A stretch of DNA of 64,000 nt. Origin: Leptospira kanakyensis. GTDB taxonomy: Bacteria > Spirochaetota > Leptospiria > Leptospirales > Leptospiraceae. Under the pieces are notes generated by a model, which was not told where the DNA came from, ran no database searches, and saw only the letters and a program-made list of their open reading frames with translations. This document shows positions 35,815 to 44,036 of the stretch, piece by piece; position 1 is the first letter of the stretch, and each line of letters starts with the position of its first letter. The DNA lies in contig NZ_RQFG01000001.1 of the NCBI RefSeq assembly GCF_004769235.1, forward strand, positions 62,001-126,000, given 5' to 3'. Both the position numbers and the translations under genes were made by a program.

Positions 35815-37712
35815 TGGTAAATTCCTTCAATTTGTTTTGAAAATACTTCCGAAATGACATTTCGCTTCATTTTCAAAGTTCTTGTCATTTCGACATCGGG
35901 ATCAAAGGGACGAGATACCACATAAAAATTGTTAGCTGGCACCATTTCGAACCCTTTGAATCCGTTTTCTCTAGATATAATGCGTGAAATCTCTGCTCGG
36001 TATAATTCCCGAACTTTCGGATTTGAATTCCATTCACCTGCTTTTTCTTTGGAAATTCCTGGAACTTTTGTTTCCACTGCTTCGAAGTTGGGAACAATCA
36101 GAGCACCTAATGTCTTTTTATCATGACCCACTACCATCACCTGGTCAATGAAAGGAGAAGTTAAAAGTTTGTCTTCGATTGGGATGGGTTCCACGTTTTC
36201 CCCGCCAATAAGTGCAATGGTATCTTTCGATCTACCAGCAAACACTAGTTCACCTCTGTGAGAAATCATCATCAGATCTCCCGTATCAAAAAAACCGTCC
36301 GTATCAAATACAACTTGGTTGAGTTCAGGTCGTTTATAATAACCTTTTAGAATTTGTTTGGATTTGATCCATAAGGTTCCTTTGGCACCAACTTCGGTCA
36401 CAATCTTTCCCGTATCATCTTTCAATCGAATTTGATACCCGGCTATCGGAATTCCTACAGTTCCTTTGGTTGGTTTGGTGTTGGATCGAATAGACACAAC
36501 CGCAGATGTTTCTGTCATTCCATACCCTTCTAGAACTTTGAGTCCAATCGCAGATAAAAATCCATCCACTACACTAGGAAGAGCTGAACCTGCAGAAATA
36601 CAAATTCTGATACGACCACCCAGGGCTTTATGGATCGCAGAAAATATTTTGATACTAATTAGTTTTAATGGAGATAACAAAACTAAAATAAAAAATCCAT
36701 AAGTTCGTTTGATGAGTGAAACAAAGAAATTTGGTTTTTTGATTTCAAATTCAAATCCAAAAGACATGGCATAGTAATGAGCCCAAGTGGAACCTAGTTT
36801 CAAAAAGAAATGGAATAATTTTTCCTTGAACCCTCCTTCTTTTGCAACTTTAGCAATGATTCCATTGTATACCGATTCCCAAATCCTAGGTACAGAAGGA
36901 AATATGGTTGGTCGGAAATCTCTTAAATCATCTTTGAGTGATGACATATTGGAGATTAAAAAATCGATTCCAAGAAAAATACCTGCATATTCGATCGCTC
37001 TTTCGAAAGCATGCCATGGCGGAAGCAAACTCACTGCATTATCATTTGCATTCATATCCAATCGAGAGATGGTATTTTGAATCGCTGTGATCCATCCTTT
37101 TTGGGACAACATCACACCTTTAGGATTTCCCGTGGTTCCCGATGTATAAATCAAAGTGGCGAGGGCATCTGGATCTGTTTGTTCAATCCTTGATTCTAAT
37201 GTTTGTTTGCCGTTACGACTCCATCTTTCTTTACCTTTGTTCACGAGAGCTAAAATGGAATTTTCACCCTCATACAAATCCCCTTGGTCAGTTTCCAAAA
37301 TAAAAATTTGTTTTAAATGAGGGAGCTCACTCGACAAATCATCGATCCGTTTTTTATCCTTTGGTTTTTGTACCACGAGGTATTTGGCTTCTGAATGGTT
37401 TAAAATATAAAGTATCTCCTCTCGGACAATGTCAGTTCCTCGGGGCACCACTACCGCACCGGAAACCAAAATGGCCATATCGGTGCGAAGCCAGTTGACA
37501 GTGGCATCACAGAAAAATCCAATCCGGTCTCCTACCTCGACACCGAGATCAATCAAACCCAGAGTCAAGTGGTCGACAAACTGCTTCAAATCTCCAAAGC
37601 TGATCCCAGGAAATTCGGTGGCCGATTTTCGTTTCCGGAAGGAGACTTTGTTTGGAAGGGCGTCGGCGACATGGACGAGGGCTTGGTAAAGGTTATCGTA
37701 GTTTTTGATCAT
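35811..37712 (-). CDS. Long-chain acyl-CoA synthetase
   Basis: AMP-forming fatty acid-CoA ligase of 633 residues, activating fatty acids at the membrane. The ATP motif is YTSGTTGNPKGVM near residue 178, followed by EGYGMTETSAVVS near 405 and the hinge GFFDTGDLMM near 480. AAAGG lies eight bases upstream of the ATG at 37712, which I choose over an upstream ATG at 37769. It is the first gene of the ligase-dehydrogenase-kinase-hydratase operon and overlaps the next gene by four bases. Confidence 0.93.
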   Translation of the reverse strand: MIKNYDNLYQALVHVADALPNKVSFRKRKSATEFPGISFGDLKQFVDHLTLGLIDLGVEVGDRIGFFCDATVNWLRTDMAILVSGAVVVPRGTDIVREEILYILNHSEAKYLVVQKPKDKKRIDDLSSELPHLKQIFILETDQGDLYEGENSILALVNKGKERWSRNGKQTLESRIEQTDPDALATLIYTSGTTGNPKGVMLSQKGWITAIQNTISRLDMNANDNAVSLLPPWHAFERAIEYAGIFLGIDFLISNMSSLKDDLRDFRPTIFPSVPRIWESVYNGIIAKVAKEGGFKEKLFHFFLKLGSTWAHYYAMSFGFEFEIKKPNFFVSLIKRTYGFFILVLLSPLKLISIKIFSAIHKALGGRIRICISAGSALPSVVDGFLSAIGLKVLEGYGMTETSAVVSIRSNTKPTKGTVGIPIAGYQIRLKDDTGKIVTEVGAKGTLWIKSKQILKGYYKRPELNQVVFDTDGFFDTGDLMMISHRGELVFAGRSKDTIALIGGENVEPIPIEDKLLTSPFIDQVMVVGHDKKTLGALIVPNFEAVETKVPGISKEKAGEWNSNPKVRELYRAEISRIISRENGFKGFEMVPANNFYVVSRPFDPDVEMTRTLKMKRNVISEVFSKQIEGIYQ

Positions 37713-37831
37713 AGGTTTTGCCTTTTCGTGGGAAACTTTTACGGAAATGTAGGATGCATAAAAAACCACTGTTCGTTTTTTGCAAGTTTTTTCTTATTTT
37801 TGACAAACTTTTAGAAAGGTAGGGCATAATT

Positions 37832-38431
37832 ATGTTCTTTTGGATTCATGATGGGCGTATTTTACCGACAACACCACCCGCCACCTCAGATCGGGTGCAT
37901 AAAATCCATCCAGGAGGCAAAAGTTCTCCGGTTTCTGGGGAAGGGAGTGAATCCCAAAATGCGCCATCCTCCTCTTTTTTACACCGCTCCCCCGGGGATG
38001 TTTACAAAGAAGCAGCGGGACCGACCGAAAAAACGGTCTACTTCCTCCGAGAAATCATGTCACAACCCGCCTACGCCCTACCCTCTACTGAAACCATAGC
38101 CAGTTGTTTGGATTTTATGTTAGAAAAAAGGATCCGCCATCTCCCCATCACCGATGGACAGGGAATCCTTGTTGGATTTGTTTCCGACCGGGACATTTTA
38201 GAAAAAAGTAAGTCCTATGAAAGAGACTGGCCAGTTTCCGACATAATGACCAAACGAGTATTAGTTGGATCGCCGCAATCAGAAATCAGAGGAGTTACGA
38301 AAGTTCTTTTGGAAGAAAGAATTGGATGTATTCCTGTCGTAGATGACGATAATCATCCTATTGGTATCGTCACAAGATCGGATTTACTCCGATTGTTACT
38401 CAAGTATCCAAATTTGAATATCATTGTGTAA
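37832..38431 (+). CDS. CBS-domain-pair protein
   Basis: A 199-residue protein. An N-terminal segment of about 75 residues rich in Pro, Ser and Gly precedes a tandem CBS pair. The first CBS covers about 76-130 (MLEKRIRHLPITDGQGILVG) and the second about 137-195 (LLEERIGCIPVVDDDNHPIG). CBS pairs bind adenine nucleotides and regulate linked activities. The gene lies eight bases before a sodium/solute symporter gene, so it may modulate transport; this is inference. AAAGGT lies about twelve bases before the ATG. Confidence 0.87.
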   Translation: MFFWIHDGRILPTTPPATSDRVHKIHPGGKSSPVSGEGSESQNAPSSSFLHRSPGDVYKEAAGPTEKTVYFLREIMSQPAYALPSTETIASCLDFMLEKRIRHLPITDGQGILVGFVSDRDILEKSKSYERDWPVSDIMTKRVLVGSPQSEIRGVTKVLLEERIGCIPVVDDDNHPIGIVTRSDLLRLLLKYPNLNIIV

Positions 38432-38439
38432 GGAAATTT

Positions 38440-39873
38440 ATGATCTGGGATTTATTCGTTCTTATCTTTTATTTTGTTATCGTTTTTTATTTTGGATTTC
38501 ATTTTGCAAAGAACAACCAAAAAGAAGAAGATTTTTACTTAGCGAAAAAAGAAATCCATTGGATTTTTCTATTACTTTCTCTCGTTGCAACGGAAACTTC
38601 GAGTTTAACATTTTTAAGTATACCGTCGTTAACTTTCAAAGGAGATTACCGGTTCCTAGAAATTGCTTTTGGATATTTGATCGGAAGGACAGTGGTAGCT
38701 TTGTATCTGTTGCCATCCTATTTTTCAGGAAATACAATTTCTGTTTATGAATATATAGGAAACCGATTAGGTAAATCTCCACAAAAAACCATGTCTTTTG
38801 TTTTTACCATCTCTCGTTTACTTGGTGATGGGATCAGATTGTATATAAGTTCCTTACCTATTGCCTTTCTTTTAGAAAAGATGGGCCTAAAACTTTCACC
38901 GGAAGTTTTAGGAATGATCGCCCTCACAACTCTGAGTATTGTCACCATCATCTATTCTGTGGTGGGAGGATTTCGAGCCATTGTCTTTACGGATGTGCTC
39001 CAATGGTTTATCTACATATTAGGTGGGATTTTTGCACTCGGTCTACTGATTTATAAATTAGAAATTCCTATGGGCGAAGGGATCACAAATCTCCAAACTT
39101 TAGGAAAATGGAATTTATTTGTATTGGATTACCTTGCCGAAGGTGACAATAGTTATTTTATCGTATTTGCTCTGATAGGTGGAGCCTTTATCTCGATTGG
39201 ATCTCATGGAACCGATTTAATGTTAGTCCAACGAGTTATTGCCACAAAAAATTTAATTTCTGGCCAAAAGATTTTGATTGGAAGTGGAATCCTTGTTATC
39301 TTTCAATTCATACTTTTTCTTCTGATCGGATCTCTTCTTTATCTTTTTTACCAAGGCCAAACCATGGCACCCGACAAAGTATTTAGCCAATTCATTGTGA
39401 ATGAAGTTCCCTCACCGATTCTCGGAATTCTTGTGGCAGCCATCCTTGCCAGTGCTATGTCCACACTCAGTTCCACCATCAATTCACTTTCCCTCACTTG
39501 GGCACGAGATTGGGGAATGGACCAATGGTTTTCTCCGAAAGCCTTGTCCTTGTTTTTCGGAATCACTCTATTTGTTTCCAGCCTCATCCCTTACTTTCTC
39601 ATCCAAACATGGGAAAAGGGACTTTTAGAAATGGGTCTCACTATTTTTTCCTATACTCTCGGGCCTTCCATTGCCGTTTTCTATTTGGCGAAAGCAAACA
39701 AGGACTTACCCGTTTCCGGTAGAGTTTTTTCGGGATTTTTCCTTACGAGCATCCTTAGCACCGTAGCAATTGGGGTGGGATTCAAAATTTCCTTTACCCT
39801 TCTCATCCCCATCGGATTTGGAACCCTTGTGTGCCTTGTTCAAATTTCTCGATTCATTTATAAAAAAAATTGA
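38440..39873 (+). CDS. Sodium:solute symporter family transporter
   Basis: Polytopic membrane protein of 477 residues with about 13 helices. The N-terminus (VFYFGFHFAKNNQKEEDFYL) and the segment LVATETSSLTFLSIPSLTF near 48-66 are typical of the SSS family, as are ISRLLGDGIRLYISSLP and LASAMSTLSSTINSLS near 332-347. The substrate is not evident. It follows the CBS gene by eight bases, so both are likely co-transcribed. Its stop is next to the leucine leader described below. Confidence 0.9.
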   Translation: MIWDLFVLIFYFVIVFYFGFHFAKNNQKEEDFYLAKKEIHWIFLLLSLVATETSSLTFLSIPSLTFKGDYRFLEIAFGYLIGRTVVALYLLPSYFSGNTISVYEYIGNRLGKSPQKTMSFVFTISRLLGDGIRLYISSLPIAFLLEKMGLKLSPEVLGMIALTTLSIVTIIYSVVGGFRAIVFTDVLQWFIYILGGIFALGLLIYKLEIPMGEGITNLQTLGKWNLFVLDYLAEGDNSYFIVFALIGGAFISIGSHGTDLMLVQRVIATKNLISGQKILIGSGILVIFQFILFLLIGSLLYLFYQGQTMAPDKVFSQFIVNEVPSPILGILVAAILASAMSTLSSTINSLSLTWARDWGMDQWFSPKALSLFFGITLFVSSLIPYFLIQTWEKGLLEMGLTIFSYTLGPSIAVFYLAKANKDLPVSGRVFSGFFLTSILSTVAIGVGFKISFTLLIPIGFGTLVCLVQISRFIYKKN

Positions 39874-39905
39874 CAGGAATTCTTGGTTCAGTTCGTCTAA
39901 AAGTT
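39870..39905 (+). promoter_or_regulatory. Possible promoter of the leucine leader
   Basis: TTGACA at 39870-39875 overlaps the symporter stop. A GTCTAA-like -10 element follows about 19 bases later. The spacing is wider than ideal and the -10 is weak, so this is tentative. Transcription starting here would include the leader peptide at 39910. Confidence 0.35.
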
Positions 39906-39909
39906 AACA

Positions 39910-39960
39910 ATGAAATTATCTGCTAACATTCAGTTGCTCCTCCTCCTCGAACTAGTATAG
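39910..39960 (+). CDS. leuL: Leucine-rich leader peptide of the attenuator
   Basis: ATG AAA TTA TCT through GTA TAG encodes MKLSANIQLLLLLELV, 16 residues. Seven are leucine, five of them consecutive (TTG CTC CTC CTC CTC), and Ile and Val also occur. Such a peptide directly before a leucine-pathway gene with a terminator in between is a classical amino-acid attenuator leader. When leucyl-tRNA is scarce the ribosome would stall in the leucine run. It is too short for routine ORF finding. No strong ribosome binding site is visible before the ATG. The gene symbol follows the role used for enteric leader peptides. Confidence 0.85.
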   Translation: MKLSANIQLLLLLELV

Positions 39961-40020
39961 ATCGAGGGAGACAGCGCTGTGTGACAAAGCCCACTCCCAA
40001 CCGGGAAGTGGGCTTTTTTT
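39943..40020 (+). terminator. Leucine attenuator: pause hairpin, competing pairing and terminator
   Basis: The terminator stem is AAAGCCCACT (39986-39995) with AGTGGGCTTT (40007-40016). It extends inward by CCC/GGG and is followed by T to 40020. Upstream, CTCCTCGA (39943-39950, inside the Leu codons) can pair with TCGA-GGGAG (39962-39970), a pause hairpin. The same GGGAG (39966-39970) can instead pair with CTCCC (39994-39998) inside the terminator's first arm, which would act as antiterminator when the ribosome stalls. ACAGCGCTGT (39971-39980) is a palindrome between them. This is a full set of mutually exclusive structures. Confidence 0.88.
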
Positions 40021-40025
40021 ATTTT

Positions 40026-40065
40026 GGTCCTCCCGGTCGAGAGTTTGAGCGGATACGGAGGAACC
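40026..40065 (+). promoter_or_regulatory. Hairpin that could hide the ribosome binding site of the synthase gene
   Basis: GGT-CCTCC (40026-40033) is complementary to GGAGG-(A)-ACC (40057-40065), which is the ribosome binding site directly before the ATG at 40066. The stem has one bulge and a 23-base loop. It might add translational control, or be a coincidence. Confidence 0.35.
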
Positions 40066-41250
40066 ATGAAACCAAAACAAATCAAAATCCAAGACGTTAC
40101 CTTAAGGGACGGAAACCAAGCTTTACGAAAACCATGGACATTGGAGGAAAAAATCGAAGTCTTCGATTTGTTAGTCGCATTGCGTGTCGACGGGATCGAA
40201 GTGGGATTTCCCTCTTCCAACGAAACAGAGTTTGTCGCAAGTAAAACCTTAGCGGAACGAGCACCTAAGGGAATGCCCATTGCGGGACTTTCTCGGGCCA
40301 ACGAAACGGAAATCAGAAAAACCTGGGAAGCCATCCAATTTGCAAAGAATCCTAGAATGCATATTGTCTATCCAGTCAGTGATTTTTCGATCCGTCATGT
40401 TTTGAAAATTTCAGAACAAGAAGTCATCCAAAAGATTCATAACTCCGTTTCTTTTGCCAGATCCATTGTAGGACCTGAGGTTGAGATCCAATTTTCTGGC
40501 GAACATTTTGGAGATGCCATTGAAAACTTTGCGTTCACCAAAGAAGCATTTTTAGCGGCGATTGAAGCAGGTGCCAATATCATCAACTTACCCAACACAG
40601 TCGAAAGATACCGTCCGATGATATTTGTCAATATGGTGAAAGAGATGAAAGATTTTATTGGAGAACGTTCCAAAGTATCTGTCCACACTCATAATGACTT
40701 AGGAATGGCTACGGCAACGTCCGTAGAATGTGTGTATGTTGGTGCAGAACAAATTGAAGTGGCGCTCAACGGATTGGGTGAAAGAGCGGGAAACACAAAT
40801 TTATATGAAACCGTCATCGCATTACACCAAAATGGCGAAAACTTAGGAATCAACTTCGAAAGAATTTATCCAACGGCCAAACGAATTGCAGAGATGACAG
40901 GAATTCCGATTGGAGAAAAAACGCCCATCATTGGTGAAGATATTTTTTCACATAGATCAGGGATCCACCAAGATGGAGTTGCCAAGACCATCAAACAATC
41001 CAAAGGTGCTTACCGAACTTTTTCTCCTGAATTTGTGGGAAGAAATGATTCCGAAACCATTTCTTTTACGAACCAATCTGGACATAGAGCCATCCAGTTT
41101 TTGTTAGAAAAACGAGGGATCGTAATACCTACAGAAGAAATCCACCGTTTGTTTGAAATAGCCAAAACTATCTCCTCAAAAGAAAACAATCGAGAAATCA
41201 CCGAAGCAGAGTTAGTGGATTTAGCGAGCAGTATGACAGTTTCCCTCTGA
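40066..41250 (+). CDS. 2-Isopropylmalate synthase-type enzyme lacking the regulatory domain
   Basis: Condensing enzyme of the LeuA/homocitrate/citramalate synthase group, catalysing the first committed step of leucine synthesis (acetyl-CoA + 2-oxoisovalerate). The TIM-barrel motif DVTLRDGNQA, the metal-site HTHNDLGMATA and the region GERAGNTNLYE are intact. The protein ends at 394 residues with subdomains after the barrel (SHRSGIHQDGV), whereas standard LeuA has about 515 residues with a C-terminal leucine-binding domain, absent here. GGAGG lies five bases before the ATG. The leucine attenuator upstream strongly supports a leucine role. Citramalate or homocitrate synthase activity is an alternative. 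Confidence 0.9.
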   Translation: MKPKQIKIQDVTLRDGNQALRKPWTLEEKIEVFDLLVALRVDGIEVGFPSSNETEFVASKTLAERAPKGMPIAGLSRANETEIRKTWEAIQFAKNPRMHIVYPVSDFSIRHVLKISEQEVIQKIHNSVSFARSIVGPEVEIQFSGEHFGDAIENFAFTKEAFLAAIEAGANIINLPNTVERYRPMIFVNMVKEMKDFIGERSKVSVHTHNDLGMATATSVECVYVGAEQIEVALNGLGERAGNTNLYETVIALHQNGENLGINFERIYPTAKRIAEMTGIPIGEKTPIIGEDIFSHRSGIHQDGVAKTIKQSKGAYRTFSPEFVGRNDSETISFTNQSGHRAIQFLLEKRGIVIPTEEIHRLFEIAKTISSKENNREITEAELVDLASSMTVSL

Positions 41251-41282
41251 ACAAGAGGGAGTTTCGTCCAGAGAATCTCTGG
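41243..41282 (+). terminator. Hairpins after the synthase gene
   Basis: CCCTCT/AGAGGG (41243-41259) and CCAGAGAATCTCTGG (41268-41282) are two adjacent hairpins at and just after the stop codon. Neither has a long T-run, so they may be weak or Rho-assisted terminators or RNA stabilisers. Confidence 0.4.
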
Positions 41283-41300
41283 GGTAAATCCTACTGAATC

Positions 41301-41330
41301 ATTGACAAATCTTTGTCAATCTGCCATAAT
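41301..41330 (+). promoter_or_regulatory. Promoter with overlapping palindromic operator
   Basis: TTGACA (41302-41307) and CATAAT (41325-41330) are separated by 17 bases, a good sigma-70-type promoter for the gene at 41356. The -35 element lies inside ATTGACAAATCTTTGTCAAT (41301-41320), with nine-base arms. A repressor bound here would block the -35 region. The regulator is not known. Confidence 0.6.
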
Positions 41331-41355
41331 TTTGTTTGGTTTTTCCGGAGGTATT

Positions 41356-43104
41356 ATGGCAGACACTCTCATCAAACAGGCAAGAATTTTTGATGGAAGT
41401 ACAAATCCATCTTTTGTGGGTGATGTGCGAATCAAAGACGGTAAGGTTCAAACCGTTTCAAAAACAGAATTAAATCCAAATTCTGGAGAAACTGTGATCG
41501 ATGCCAAAGGACTTTGGCTTACACCAGGGTTTATAGACTTTCATACTCATTATGACGCAGAGATTGAAATGGCACCGGATCTTTCTGAATCGGTACGCCA
41601 TGGTGTCACAACCATTTCTCTCGGAAGTTGTTCTCTCAGTTTGGCTGTGGGTGATCCGACAGACCTTGCTGATATGTTCAGCCGAGTGGAAGCCATTCCC
41701 CGAAAGAATGTTTTATCCATTTTAGAAAGTAAAAAAAATTGGAACTCCGCCTCCGAATATAAAAAACACTTAAATGCAATGCCTCTCGGTCCCAATGTCA
41801 CGTCCTTTGCGGGACACTCGGCTATCCGTGCCCATGTGATGGGTCTCGAACGTTCCTTAACAAAAGGAGAAAACCCCACAAAACAAGAGTTAGAGAAAAT
41901 GAACCAACACCTAGAAGAAGCACTAGATGCTGGTTTTATGGGTTTATCGATTAATACCTTAGTATGGGATAAAATGGATGGGTCTAGATTTAGATCAAGA
42001 CCACTCCCTTCTACTTACGCCAATTGGAGCGAATACGAATACCTAAACAAAACCTTAAGAAAAAGAGGAAAAATTTTCCAAGGGGTTCCGAACGTTTCTA
42101 CAAAAATCAACGTGTTAATGTTTTTAAAAGAAGCATTTGGTATTTTTCGTAAACCTCTAAAAACAACTGTGATCTCACTTATGGATGTGAAGTTTGATCC
42201 AGGTTTGTATAAACTTCTTAATATCATTGGTAGAATCACAAATACAATCTTTCGATCTGATTTTAAATTTCAGGCACTTCCGGAACCATTTGATTTGTAT
42301 GCTGATGGAATGGATGTGGTTGTCTTTGAAGAATTTGCAGCCGGTGCCAAAGCCAATCATATTGAAGATGAGTTAGAAAGAAAACAACTGATGAAAGATC
42401 CAACTTACCGGTCGTGGTTCAAACGCCAATGGACAAATTGGTTTTTACCTCGTGTTTTTCATAGGAACTTCAAAGAAACAAAAATTGTGGATGCTCCAGA
42501 CAAATCATTGATTGGAAAATCAATTGATGATGTTGCCAAAGAAAAAGGTGTACATTCCGTAACTGCATTTTTAGATCTTGTATCCGAACATGGAAACAAA
42601 GTGCGTTGGTACACTGTAATGGCCAACCATAGAAAAGAGCCGTTACAAAAAATAGTTTCTTATCCAGACATCCTTATCGGTTTTTCTGATGCCGGCGCTC
42701 ACTTACGTGGTATGGCACATTATAACTTTCCCCTTCGTATGTTAAAACTTGTACGCGATGCGGAACTAGAGAAAAAACCGTTTATGACAATGGAAAGAGC
42801 AGTACACCGTCTAACAGGAGAGATTGGAGATTGGTTTGGAATTGATGCCGGTTATATCAAAGAAGGAAAAAGAGCAGACCTTGTCCTTATTGATCCTACA
42901 AAATTAGATGATTCCCTTGCAAAGGATGTGGAAGCACCTATGCCATTTATGGAAGATTTCAAACGTTGGGTTCGCCGTAACGATGACACTGTAAAAAAAG
43001 TTTTTATCAATGGAAAACTAGCAGTCGATCAGGGAAAACCAGTATCGGGACTCGGAAAAGAAAAAGGATACGGTAGTTTTCTCGCCTCCACCATCGGTAG
43101 ATAA
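41356..43104 (+). CDS. N-acyl-D-amino-acid deacylase/amidohydrolase family protein
   Basis: Metal-dependent amidohydrolase of 582 residues, of the D-aminoacylase type. The first metal motif is GFIDFHTHYDAEIE near residue 62. Later segments include FAGHSAIRAHVMG, FSDAGAHLRGMAHY near 456 and the C-terminal beta domain GYIKEGKRADLVLIDP. GGAGG lies six bases before the ATG at 41356, which rules out an upstream start at 41302 inside the palindrome. The reaction would release a D-amino acid from its N-acyl form; the real substrate is uncertain. The long insert at about 220-330 is typical of the larger members. Confidence 0.85.
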   Translation: MADTLIKQARIFDGSTNPSFVGDVRIKDGKVQTVSKTELNPNSGETVIDAKGLWLTPGFIDFHTHYDAEIEMAPDLSESVRHGVTTISLGSCSLSLAVGDPTDLADMFSRVEAIPRKNVLSILESKKNWNSASEYKKHLNAMPLGPNVTSFAGHSAIRAHVMGLERSLTKGENPTKQELEKMNQHLEEALDAGFMGLSINTLVWDKMDGSRFRSRPLPSTYANWSEYEYLNKTLRKRGKIFQGVPNVSTKINVLMFLKEAFGIFRKPLKTTVISLMDVKFDPGLYKLLNIIGRITNTIFRSDFKFQALPEPFDLYADGMDVVVFEEFAAGAKANHIEDELERKQLMKDPTYRSWFKRQWTNWFLPRVFHRNFKETKIVDAPDKSLIGKSIDDVAKEKGVHSVTAFLDLVSEHGNKVRWYTVMANHRKEPLQKIVSYPDILIGFSDAGAHLRGMAHYNFPLRMLKLVRDAELEKKPFMTMERAVHRLTGEIGDWFGIDAGYIKEGKRADLVLIDPTKLDDSLAKDVEAPMPFMEDFKRWVRRNDDTVKKVFINGKLAVDQGKPVSGLGKEKGYGSFLASTIGR

Positions 43105-43114
43105 AAATATTTCC

Positions 43115-43153
43115 TGTCGGATGCCTTTACGAAATTCGTCTAAGTATCCGACA
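43115..43153 (+). promoter_or_regulatory. Nested dyad element before the DUF4349 gene
   Basis: TGTCGGAT (43115-43122) and ATCCGACA (43146-43153) enclose ACGAAATTCGT (43129-43139). Both pairs share one centre at 43134 and the spacers are six bases on each side. The element ends on the A of the next ATG. It could be an operator, an RNA hairpin that limits translation, or the end of the upstream transcript. Confidence 0.45.
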
Positions 43154-43959
43154 TGGAAATTTCTAAAAAATTAATCACATCCGTAATTTTCCTCGGCCTA
43201 ACCTTTAGTTTTACCCAGTGTTCCTCTGCCAAAGGAATGAAAAGAGAAAGTCAGAAAAATTTCTCTTACGATGAAGCTGAGGGTTATGCACCTTCTGTTG
43301 CTGCAGCACCCAAGGCTGCCCCATCAGGAGAAATCTCACAAAATACAACAAAACCATTAAAACGAATGATGGTGTATTCTGTGAATGTGAATTTGCAGTC
43401 AAAAGAAATTGAAGCCAAGGTTACAGAAGTAATCAAACTTGCCGAGTCGTTCGGAGGTTATGCGCTCCAATACAGTTCGAACGGGAGTGTTAACTTAAAA
43501 ATCCCTGCAGAAAAACTAAAACAGTTTTTATTTACCTTACGAAACCAATCCCAGAATTATTCGGAAGAAGTCTCCGCACAAGATGTAACGGAAGATTATA
43601 CGGATACAGAAATCCGTATGGAAAATGCTCTTAAAATGCGAATTCGGCTTTTAGAAATTTTAAAAACAGCAAAAACTTTGGAAGAAACTTTAAAAGTAGA
43701 AGCCGAGTTAAATAAAATTTCTGAATCCATCGAGAGATTTGAAGGAAGATTAAAATATCTTTCGAGTGCAATCCAACTATCTTCTGTTCATGTACAAGTT
43801 CGTCAAAAATGGGAACCTGTTGTCCAAAAAGAATACAAACCAGGACCGCTTGGGTACCCTTTTTATTATCTCTACATTGGTTTAGGAAAAGTGAAAGATG
43901 GAGTCCTTTGGCTTTTTGTCCAAGAAATCCCCAAGGAAAAAACAGAAATTCCGGACTAA
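43153..43959 (+). CDS. DUF4349-domain lipoprotein
   Basis: Lipoprotein of 268 residues. The signal peptide ends FTQ-C (Cys about 23). The mature part has a Pro/Ala-rich linker, then the DUF4349 domain (about 75-220), with MMVYSVNVNLQSKEIEAKV, then GGYALQYSSNGSVNLKIPAEKL and a coiled coil (TLEETLKVEAELNKISESIE). A hydrophobic patch near 236-258 (YPFYYLYIGLGKVKDGVLWL) could be a membrane anchor. Proteins of this family are envelope proteins of unclear role. No operon partner is obvious. Confidence 0.85.
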   Translation: MEISKKLITSVIFLGLTFSFTQCSSAKGMKRESQKNFSYDEAEGYAPSVAAAPKAAPSGEISQNTTKPLKRMMVYSVNVNLQSKEIEAKVTEVIKLAESFGGYALQYSSNGSVNLKIPAEKLKQFLFTLRNQSQNYSEEVSAQDVTEDYTDTEIRMENALKMRIRLLEILKTAKTLEETLKVEAELNKISESIERFEGRLKYLSSAIQLSSVHVQVRQKWEPVVQKEYKPGPLGYPFYYLYIGLGKVKDGVLWLFVQEIPKEKTEIPD

Positions 43960-43972
43960 GAAATTTAGTTTA

Positions 43973-44003
43973 ACTAACCTAGTTTTGATTAAACTGGGTT
44001 AGT
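43973..44003. terminator. Hairpin between convergent genes
   Basis: ACTAACCTAGTTT and AAACTGGGTTAGT form a 13-base stem with a single G-U pair and a five-base loop, between the stops of the DUF4349 gene and the TetR gene. It probably ends transcription from both sides, though neither side has a long T-run. Confidence 0.6.
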
Positions 44004-44036
44004 GCAGCCGAAACCACGGACAGAATGTATCATAAA

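Noticed and set aside
37800..37830. TTGACA-CATAAT before the CBS gene
   Set aside because: The -10 element would touch the start codon and the spacing is 19 bases, so it cannot serve that start well.
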